Shown here: positions 57,698-64,000 of the stretch, in pieces
Layout of the letters: each line of letters opens with the position of its first letter
How positions within the stretch are numbered: position 1 is the stretch's first letter
From: Streptomyces sp. CBMA291
Lineage (GTDB): Bacteria; Actinomycetota; Actinomycetes; Streptomycetales; Streptomycetaceae
DNA: 64,000 nucleotides
Direction: 5' to 3'
Assembly (NCBI RefSeq): GCF_014596525.1
Contig: NZ_MSJP01000115.1
Coordinates: 124,001-188,000 of the forward strand
Position numbers and translations under genes: made by a program
The notes under the pieces: generated by a model
Told to the model about the DNA's origin: nothing
Seen by the model: only the letters and a program-made list of their open reading frames with translations
Databases searched by the model: none

Positions 57698-59247
57698 CGA
57701 CCCAGTCCCAACCGGTCGCGCCCCGCCGCACGTACCTCGTCGGCCGCGCCCGGCCGAACGCGATCGTCGGCAAGAACCGCGAGACCGGCGAGATCGCCCT
57801 GATCATCGTCGGCGCCTTCCTCGGCATGATGAGCGGACTCCTCGTCCCCCTCCTCCCCCTGCGGATCGCGCTTCTCGCGGGCCTCCCCATGCTCGCCATC
57901 GCCGCCGTGTACCTCCCGTACCGGCACCGCACGTTCTACAAGTGGTTCGAGATCAACCGCAGCTACAAGCGCATGCTCAAACGCGGCACCGCCTACCGCT
58001 CCACCACCGTCGAAGCCGGCACCCGCGCCGACGGACGCGAGGTCGAGATCGGCCCCCCGCCCGGCATCGGCCGCATCGGCTGGCTCGCCGCCCCCTTCGG
58101 CCCCGACGAGATCGCCGTCCTCCTGCACGCCGACCGCCGCACCGTCACCGCCGCCATCGAGATCGAGGGCCCCGGCGTCGGACTGCGCGACAGCGAGGAC
58201 CAGGAAGCCCTCGTCGACCGCTTCGGCACCCTCCTCAAGCACGTCGCCAACGGCGACGGCTTCGTCACCCGCCTCCAGATGCTCGCCCGCACCCTCCCCG
58301 CCGACCCCGACGCCCACGCCAAGGACGTCGGCCAGCGCGGCGACCCGGGCGCCCCCGCCTGGCTCCAGGAGTCCTACGACCAGCTCCAGTCCATGGTCTC
58401 CACCTCCAGCGAGCAGCACCGCGCCTATCTCGTCGCCTGCATGCACTACACCCGCGAACTCGCCGCCGAGGCCAACGCCATGGCCCGCGCCGCCCGGCAC
58501 GCCTCCGGCGCCCGCAAGCTCGACCGCGACGGCGGACTCGCCGTCGTCATGGCCCGCGAACTCACCGACATCTGCGCCCGCCTCGCCGAGGCCGACATCC
58601 GCGTCCGCCAGCCCCTCGGCCAGTCCCGCCTCGCCTCCCTCGTGCACTCCATGTACGACCCCGACCACCCCATCGACCACATCCAGGCCATGACCAAGCG
58701 CAACGCCTGGCCCGCCGAACTCGACGCGATGGAACCCACCTACCTCCAGGCCAAGACCCGCGAGTCCTCCACCCGCGCCCCCTGGTGCCACGCCACCGCC
58801 TGGGTCAAGGAGTGGCCGATGACCCCCGTCGGCGTCAACTTCCTCGCCCCGCTCCTCGTCCACACCCCCGACGTCATCCGCACGGTCGCCGTCACCATGG
58901 ACCTGGAGCCCACCGAGGTCGCCATCGAGCGGATGCTCACCGAGAAGACCAACGACGAGGCCGACGCCAGCCGCGCCGCCAAGATGAACCGCACGGTCGA
59001 CCCCCGCGACATCGCCGCCCACGGCCGACTCGACCAGCGGGGTGAAGATCTCGCCAGCGGCGCTGCCGGAGTCAACCTCGTCGGGTACATCACGGTGTCG
59101 TCGCGTTCACCCGAAGCCCTCGCCCGGGACAAGCGCACGATCAGGGCCTCCGCCGGCAAGTCCTACCTCAAGCTGGAGTGGTGCGACCGCGAGCACCACC
59201 GGGCCTTTGTGAACACCCTGCCGTTCGCGACCGGTATCCGCCGCTAG
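57694..59247 (+). CDS. SCO6880-like VirB4 N-terminal homolog without ATPase motifs
   Basis: A 517-residue protein of the family known as SCO6880, related to the N-terminal half of VirB4/PrgI-TraE. Residues 35-75 form a PrgI-like pair of membrane helices (ALIIVGAFLGMMSGLLVPLLPLRIALLAGLPMLAI). The soluble rest contains YKWFEINRSYKRMLKRGTAYRS and WPAELDAMEPTYLQAKTRESSTRAPWCHATAW, patterns typical of VirB4 N-terminal domains. There is no Walker motif. TTG at 57694 is used, after GGAGGTGGAGG. The ATPase half is encoded by the next gene, so together they make a split VirB4. Confidence 0.85.
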   Translation: MTTQSQPVAPRRTYLVGRARPNAIVGKNRETGEIALIIVGAFLGMMSGLLVPLLPLRIALLAGLPMLAIAAVYLPYRHRTFYKWFEINRSYKRMLKRGTAYRSTTVEAGTRADGREVEIGPPPGIGRIGWLAAPFGPDEIAVLLHADRRTVTAAIEIEGPGVGLRDSEDQEALVDRFGTLLKHVANGDGFVTRLQMLARTLPADPDAHAKDVGQRGDPGAPAWLQESYDQLQSMVSTSSEQHRAYLVACMHYTRELAAEANAMARAARHASGARKLDRDGGLAVVMARELTDICARLAEADIRVRQPLGQSRLASLVHSMYDPDHPIDHIQAMTKRNAWPAELDAMEPTYLQAKTRESSTRAPWCHATAWVKEWPMTPVGVNFLAPLLVHTPDVIRTVAVTMDLEPTEVAIERMLTEKTNDEADASRAAKMNRTVDPRDIAAHGRLDQRGEDLASGAAGVNLVGYITVSSRSPEALARDKRTIRASAGKSYLKLEWCDREHHRAFVNTLPFATGIRR

Positions 59248-59331
59248 GACCTGTGCTCCGGGGCAGGCCAGACGCCGTGAGCCCGGCATGATCCGAGAGA
59301 CAGGCCCCAGGGGCCGAAGGGACTCCGACCG

Positions 59332-60726
59332 ATGCGTGATCCGCTGTCCGTCCTCACCGAGGCCTTCACCGGCTTCCTCTTCGGCAAGGTGGAGACGACC
59401 CGCCTGCCCGTGCGCACCTCCACCGGGCAGGCCCAGGCCGTCTATCTGCCGACCGCCGCCCCCGGTCTCGGCGACTCCGGCGTCATCATCGGCCGCGAGG
59501 TCTACAGCGGCAAGGGCTACATCTACGACCCCTTCCAGCTGTACGGCCAGCAGCTCCCCGCCCCCCACTGGCTGGTCCTCGGCGAGTCCGGCAACGGCAA
59601 GTCCGCCCTCGAGAAGACGTACGTCCTGCGCCAGCTCCGCTTCCGCGACCGGCAGGTCGTCGTCCTCGACGCCCAGGGCGAGGACGGCGTCGGCGAGTGG
59701 AACCTCATCGCCCAGGAGCTGGGGATAACCCCCATCCGACTGGACCCGATGGTCGCCAACGACTCCGGCATCCGCCTCAACCCGCTCGACCCGTCGATCA
59801 CCACCACCGGCCAGCTCGCCCTGCTCCGCACCATCATCGAGGTGGCGATGGGCCACGGCCTCGACGAACGCTCCGGCTTCGCCCTCAAGGTCGCCCACGC
59901 CCACGTCACCGAACACGCCGTCGACCGCCAGCCGATCCTCACCGACATCGTCGAACGCCTCCGCCACCCCGAGGCCGAATCGGCCGAGGCGATGAACGTC
60001 GACATAGACGATGTACGCGCCTGGGGCCTCGACGTCGCCCTCGTCCTGGACCGGCTCGTCGACGGCGACCTCAGAGGCATGTTCGACGGCCCCACCACCG
60101 TCGGCATCGACCTCGACGCCCCCCTGATCGTCTTCGACCTCTCCCACATCGACCGCAACTCCATCGCCATGCCGATCCTCATGGCGATCGTCGGCGTCTG
60201 GCTGGAACACACCTGGATCCGCCCCGACCGGAAGAAGCGCATCTTCCTCGTCGAGGAGGCCTGGCACATCATCAACAGCCCCTTCGTGGCCCAGCTGTTC
60301 CAGCGCCTGCTGAAGTTCGGCCGCCGCCTCGGCCTGAGCTTCGTCGCCGTCGTCCACCACCTCTCCGACGTCGTCGACGGCGCCGCCGCGAAGGAAGCCG
60401 CCGCCATCCTCAAGATGGCCTCCACCCGCACCGTCTACGCCCAGAAGGCCGACGAGGCACGCAATACCGGCCGGGTCCTCGGCCTGCCCCGCTGGGCCGT
60501 CGAGATCATCCCGACCCTCACCCCCGGCATCGCGGTCTGGGACGTCAACGGCAACGTCCAGGTGGTCAAACACCTCATCACCGAACGCGAACGCCCCCTC
60601 GTCTACACCGACCGCGCGATGACCGAGTCCTCGGCCACCGACGCGGAACTGGAGTGGGAGACCGAACAGCGCGCCCTCCTCATCGAACGGCAGATGAACG
60701 GCACGTCCCAGTCGACGGTGGCGTAG
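59332..60726 (+). CDS. VirB4-like ATPase (separate ATPase half)
   Basis: A 464-residue cytoplasmic AAA-type ATPase of the VirB4/TraE/HerA superfamily. Walker A is GESGNGKSALEK (about residue 84-95) and Walker B is RIFLVEEAW near residue 300; motif III-like elements (LFQRLLKFGRRLGLSFVAVVHH, ending with a sensor-type His pair) follow. It has only 80 residues before the ATPase core, so it lacks the N-terminal VirB4 domain, which the upstream gene supplies. It should energise assembly of the secretion apparatus or pilus. It lies 84 bases downstream of the SCO6880-like gene, in the same orientation. Confidence 0.88.
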   Translation: MRDPLSVLTEAFTGFLFGKVETTRLPVRTSTGQAQAVYLPTAAPGLGDSGVIIGREVYSGKGYIYDPFQLYGQQLPAPHWLVLGESGNGKSALEKTYVLRQLRFRDRQVVVLDAQGEDGVGEWNLIAQELGITPIRLDPMVANDSGIRLNPLDPSITTTGQLALLRTIIEVAMGHGLDERSGFALKVAHAHVTEHAVDRQPILTDIVERLRHPEAESAEAMNVDIDDVRAWGLDVALVLDRLVDGDLRGMFDGPTTVGIDLDAPLIVFDLSHIDRNSIAMPILMAIVGVWLEHTWIRPDRKKRIFLVEEAWHIINSPFVAQLFQRLLKFGRRLGLSFVAVVHHLSDVVDGAAAKEAAAILKMASTRTVYAQKADEARNTGRVLGLPRWAVEIIPTLTPGIAVWDVNGNVQVVKHLITERERPLVYTDRAMTESSATDAELEWETEQRALLIERQMNGTSQSTVA

Positions 60727-62385
60727 ATGGAACCGGTACGGAAGGGAGGAGGCGTCTCCGACGGGCTGCTGCTCAGCCTGTTCGGCCTCCTCCTCGGACT
60801 CACCGTCCTCGTCTGGACGGCGACCGGTCTCGCCGGGCTCTTCTCCCACGGCGCCTGGCCGGACGGGCTCGGCTTCACCGGCACCCCCTCGGCCCTGCGC
60901 TCCCTGGCCACCGCCCCCACCGACCTCCCGGCGGCCTGGCCGACCACCCCACCCGAACAGCTCTCCGGATACGGCCTGTTCTGGGGCCTGCTGATCGGCG
61001 AGGCGATGATCCTCCTCGTCCTCGCCGTCTTCGCCCTGGGCACCCTGGCCCGCTGGCGAGCCGTCCGCGCCAGCCGCAAGCAGGGCGCGTACGCCCCCCA
61101 CCCCACCAGGAACCCCGCCCGGACCCCGGCCCCCGAACCCGCCGATCCCCTACGGAAGTCCCCGAAGGCACCCCATGGCTCCCCCGAGGCCATCCTGGGA
61201 CACCCCGTACGGGACCCCCGCCACCCCCTGGGCACCACCCCGCCCCCCGTACGGGAAACCCCGGAGCCAAGCCCCGACCACCCCACCCCCCTAGGGGCCA
61301 CCCCGACACCGGCCCCGCACTCGGCACCGGCCCCGCACTCGACACCAGGCCCCACCCCGACACCGGAAGCGACACCGACACCGCCCCCGACACCGGCACC
61401 CACACCCTCGCTCCCGATCCCGCTCCCCTCCCCAAGCCCCCCGGCCACCCCCGCCGCTCTCCCCGCCCGCACGCTCTACGGCCCCCCGGAAGCCCGCCAC
61501 CCCGCCGCCGTCCAGGCGGTCCTGGACGCGGAAGGCGCGGCCCTGGTCGTCACCTCCGACCCCGCTCTCTGGTCCACGACCAAGGACGCCCGCGCCAAGC
61601 TCGGCCCGGTCCTCGTCCACGATCCCGGCCACCTGTGCGACACCCCGGCCCGACTCCACTGGTCGCCCTCGGAGCACTGCGAGGACCCGGCCGTGGCCCA
61701 GCAGCGGGCCGTCGCCCTGCTCGCCCCCGTACGCCCGCACGCCCGCCTGGACGCGGCCACCGCCGAAACCGCGGAAACGCTCCTGCGCTGCTGGCTGCAC
61801 GCCGCCGCCGTCGACGGACGCCCCTTCCGCCAGGTCCACCGCTGGGCCCAGGGCACGGGCGCCCACGAGCCGGTACGGATCCTCCGCAGCCACCCCAAGG
61901 CCGCCTCGGGCCACGCGGGACTCCTCGAAGCCGCCCTCACCGCCCACCCCGAAAGCCGCCGCCTCGCCCAGCAGCTGACGGCCCGCGCGCTCGCCGCGCT
62001 CTCCTCGGTCCACATCAGGAACGCCTACACGGCCCACCGGGCGGACTCGCTGTCCCTGACATCGTTCATCCCCGAGGGAGGCACCCTCTACGTGGTCGGG
62101 GAACCCATCGAGGATCCCCGCACCCGCCCCGGCGGAATGCCGCTCCTCACCGCCCTCGCCGCACACGTCGTCGAGCTGGGGCGCCGCATGGCCGCCCGCT
62201 CACCCGCCGGCCGGCTCGACCCGCCGCTGACACTCGTCCTCGACGACATCGCCGCCGTGGCCCCGCTCCCCCAGCTCCCCGAACTCCTCGCGTCCGGCCA
62301 CGAACAGGGCCTCCCCACCCTGGCCCTGCTCCGCTCCCGCGAACAGGCCCGCGCCCGCTGGCCGGAAACCACCCTCAGCCACTGA
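60727..62385 (+). CDS. VirD4/TraG-like coupling protein without visible Walker A
   Basis: A 552-residue membrane protein. Two N-terminal spans (about 12-36 and 85-108) frame a short outside loop; residues 125-245 are a Pro/Thr/Ala linker; the C-terminal 300 residues resemble the ATPase of type IV coupling proteins after the P-loop. Visible are ALVVTSDPALWS, GPVLVHDPGH, a Walker B-like LTLVLDDIAAV, and the TraG-like LASGHEQGLPTLALLRSREQARARW. No GxxGxGKS sequence is found where Walker A should lie. It may not hydrolyse ATP, or it binds it with an unusual loop. It follows the VirB4-like ATPase directly (stop TAG then ATG). Confidence 0.8.
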   Translation: MEPVRKGGGVSDGLLLSLFGLLLGLTVLVWTATGLAGLFSHGAWPDGLGFTGTPSALRSLATAPTDLPAAWPTTPPEQLSGYGLFWGLLIGEAMILLVLAVFALGTLARWRAVRASRKQGAYAPHPTRNPARTPAPEPADPLRKSPKAPHGSPEAILGHPVRDPRHPLGTTPPPVRETPEPSPDHPTPLGATPTPAPHSAPAPHSTPGPTPTPEATPTPPPTPAPTPSLPIPLPSPSPPATPAALPARTLYGPPEARHPAAVQAVLDAEGAALVVTSDPALWSTTKDARAKLGPVLVHDPGHLCDTPARLHWSPSEHCEDPAVAQQRAVALLAPVRPHARLDAATAETAETLLRCWLHAAAVDGRPFRQVHRWAQGTGAHEPVRILRSHPKAASGHAGLLEAALTAHPESRRLAQQLTARALAALSSVHIRNAYTAHRADSLSLTSFIPEGGTLYVVGEPIEDPRTRPGGMPLLTALAAHVVELGRRMAARSPAGRLDPPLTLVLDDIAAVAPLPQLPELLASGHEQGLPTLALLRSREQARARWPETTLSH

Positions 62386-62989
62386 CCGCCCCGCCCCCGC
62401 CACCCCGCCGCATCTCGTACTCCACCTCCATCGCCGTGGTGTGCCCCGGCACCGGCACCCGCGCCCCCGAGGGAACGAACCCGAAACGCCGGTAGAAGGC
62501 GGCGGCCCGCCCGTTCTCCCCGTGCACGTACAACCGCACCCGCTCGACCCGCTCCGGGTGCGCCCAGGACCACTCAAGGGCCGTCCGGAACAGCTCGTCG
62601 ATCACCCCCGAACCCCGCGCCTCGGGACGCACGTACACCCCCACGAGATGCGTCTGCGCGGTCTCCGGCGACGCCCCGAACGGCAGCTCCTGCCCCGCCA
62701 GTTCCAGCAGAACCGTCACCGCGCCGACCCAGCGCCCGTCGGACTCCTCGGCCACGAACTGCCGGATCTTCCCCTCGCCGCTCTCCGCCGCCCGCGCGGT
62801 GTTCTCCCGCCAGACGGAATCCGGCCGCTCGACCGCCGCCTCGTACGTGTCGAGGTACGCCAGGTGCGCCACCGGGTCCCGAAGCGCCGCGAGCCGCAGC
62901 TCACGCGCCTTCTCCCACTCGTCGGCACGGACGGCACGCACGGTTCGGACGGTACGGGAGGTTCGGGCGGTACGGCTCTCAGGATTCAT
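62375..62989 (-). CDS. GNAT N-acetyltransferase
   Basis: A 204-residue single-domain GNAT acetyltransferase. The acetyl-CoA binding motif is VYVRPEARGSGVIDELF (about 115-131), followed by the family's NGRAAAFYRRFGFVP. The N-terminus has a striking RTxRT repeat (SRTARTSRTVRTVRAVRA) before the domain; the C-terminus ends with a Gly-rich GGGGG tail. Substrate unknown; similarity suggests a ribosomal-protein-alanine or amine acetyltransferase type. ATG at 62989 is chosen. It overlaps the end of the coupling-protein gene by 11 bases in convergent orientation. Confidence 0.87.
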   Translation of the reverse strand: MNPESRTARTSRTVRTVRAVRADEWEKARELRLAALRDPVAHLAYLDTYEAAVERPDSVWRENTARAAESGEGKIRQFVAEESDGRWVGAVTVLLELAGQELPFGASPETAQTHLVGVYVRPEARGSGVIDELFRTALEWSWAHPERVERVRLYVHGENGRAAAFYRRFGFVPSGARVPVPGHTTAMEVEYEMRRGGGGGAVSG

Positions 62990-63182
62990 GTCCGGAATCC
63001 TCACCCGCCCCGGCCCCGCCCACAAGGGAATTCCGCCCGCGCCCACCCCACCCCCGGGAACCCTCGCCCCCAGGGAACCCCCTGTTCACCCCTTCGCCGT
63101 CATACCCCGGTACGACACCCCACGCCCGGCCGCCGACCCCGGTCGGACGCCCGGCCCGCCCCCGCTCCGTAGCGTCGAAGAC

Positions 63183-64000
63183 ATGATCCGAGCAGAGCGA
63201 CTCACCAAGCGGTACGGCTCCCGGACCGTCGTCCGGGACCTCTCCTTCACCGTCCGCCCCGGCACCGTCACCGGCTTCCTCGGCCCCAACGGCGCGGGCA
63301 AGTCCACCACCCTGCGCATGCTTCTCGGCCTCGACGCCCCCACCCACGGCACCGCCACCGTCAACGGCCGTCCCTACTCCGGCCATCCGGCCCCCCTCAC
63401 CCAGGTCGGCGCCCTCCTCGAAGCCCGCTCCTGCCACCCGGGACGCACCGCCTTCCACCACCTCATGGCCCTCGCCCACACCCACGGCATCCCGCGCTCC
63501 CGCGTCGAGCACGTCCTCGGCGTCACCGGTCTCGCCGACGTCGCCGACCGCCGCGTCAAGGGCTTCTCCCTCGGCATGGGCCAGCGCCTCGGCATCGCCG
63601 CCGCCCTCCTCGGCGACCCCGCCACCGTCGTCCTCGACGAACCCGTCAACGGCCTCGACCCCGAGGGCGTCCGCTGGATCCGCACCCTCCTCACCTCCCT
63701 CGCCGCCGAAGGCCGTACGGTCCTCGTCTCCTCCCATCTGATGGCCGAAATGGCCCTCACCGCCGACCATCTGATCGTCATCGGCCGGGGCCGCCTCCTC
63801 GCCGACACCACCGTCGCCGACCTCGTACGCGACGCGGGCACCGCCTCCGTCCTCGTCGTCACGCCCGAGGCCGACCGCCTCCGCACCCTCCTGCCGCCCC
63901 CGGCCCACACCACCGCCGAAGGCCCCGAAACCCTCCGGATCACCGGCGTCGACGCCCCCTCCATCGGCCGTATCGCCGCCGCCCACGCCGTCGAACTCCA
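63183..64000 (+). CDS. ABC transporter ATPase (partial, runs off the window)
   Basis: The first 272 codons of an ABC ATPase; the gene continues past the end of the window. Walker A is GPNGAGKST (about residue 37), the signature is FSLGMGQRLGIA, Walker B VVLDEPVNGLDP, and the switch His lies in VSSHLMAEM. The pattern (KRYGSRTVVRDLSFTV start, ATRGTVTVNGR) is the BcrA/CcmA type used in bacitracin and drug resistance exporters. ATG at 63183. The divergent GNAT gene is 193 bases away. A permease is expected downstream, outside the window. Confidence 0.9.
   Translation, partial: MIRAERLTKRYGSRTVVRDLSFTVRPGTVTGFLGPNGAGKSTTLRMLLGLDAPTHGTATVNGRPYSGHPAPLTQVGALLEARSCHPGRTAFHHLMALAHTHGIPRSRVEHVLGVTGLADVADRRVKGFSLGMGQRLGIAAALLGDPATVVLDEPVNGLDPEGVRWIRTLLTSLAAEGRTVLVSSHLMAEMALTADHLIVIGRGRLLADTTVADLVRDAGTASVLVVTPEADRLRTLLPPPAHTTAEGPETLRITGVDAPSIGRIAAAHAVEL

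Noticed and set aside
1..64000. tRNA, rRNA, CRISPR array, insertion sequence, prophage integrase
   Set aside because: No cloverleaf, regular spaced repeat array, transposase-like or integrase-like protein was recognised by eye. A dedicated RNA scan (for example tRNAscan-SE) would be decisive.

Overview
The window comes from the chromosome of a Streptomyces or very close relative. G+C is very high with strong third-position bias, GTG starts and 4-base ATGA/GTGA gene overlaps are common, and several recognised genes are Streptomyces or actinobacterial markers: RsiG (c-di-GMP-armed anti-sigma factor for WhiG), the nickel regulator Nur, GlnR, mycothiol synthase MshD, and the PHO-box-controlled pst operon next to ppk. 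From memory the order rsiG-dtd-ygfZ-nur ... glnR ... mshD ... ppk ... pstSCAB resembles part of the S. coelicolor core chromosome; this was not checked.

Layout. 0.2-6 kb: methyltransferase, secreted NlpC/P60 hydrolase, receiver-PP2C phosphatase, DUF2516 protein, and an HbhA-like protein with an XRE regulator. 6.4-8.3 kb: a small accessory-looking patch (Cys-containing secreted protein, VanZ-family protein). 8.3-15 kb: HAD protein, a HelR-type RNA polymerase recycling ATPase, two translationally coupled TetR regulators, and a divergent DrrAB-like exporter with clear operators between. 15-20 kb: Eis-like acetyltransferase, rsiG, dtd, ygfZ, nur, nitrobindin-like protein and a 32-residue membrane peptide. 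20-28 kb: three paralogous single-span proteins in one overlapping operon, DsrE and DUF3099 proteins, a sulfurtransferase-DUF1416 pair behind a cysteine-rich leader peptide, an LmeA-like lipid-binding protein and a repeat-rich membrane protein. 28-35 kb: MoaD-like protein, hydrolase, glnR, LacI regulator, and an HtrA-like protease with an MprAB-like two-component system. 35-40 kb: secreted 5'-nucleotidase, mshD, and a YtrA-like GntR/ABC operon.

40.5-50.6 kb is a phosphate block: ppk-CHAD-NUDIX as one coupled operon, then a PHO box and pstS-pstC-pstA-pstB, converging on a DUF47-Pit low-affinity phosphate uptake pair. 50.7-53.5 kb: CsoR with a textbook operator, lipoprotein, PAP2 phosphatase and small proteins.

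53.7-62.4 kb is the most unusual part: a chromosomal type IV secretion-like set with a muramidase/NlpC-P60 hydrolase, a two-span VirB2-like protein, a VirB8/TcpC-like protein, a VirB6/TrbL-like protein, a split VirB4 (N-terminal half and ATPase half as separate genes) and a VirD4-like protein without a visible Walker A, and no relaxase in view. A GNAT acetyltransferase and the start of an ABC ATPase close the window.

Several intergenic regions carry tandem repeats (8-24 bp units), including a 24-bp repeat upstream of the HtrA-like gene and GTACG-rich repeats upstream of pstS. No tRNA, rRNA, CRISPR array, insertion sequence or phage integrase was found by eye.
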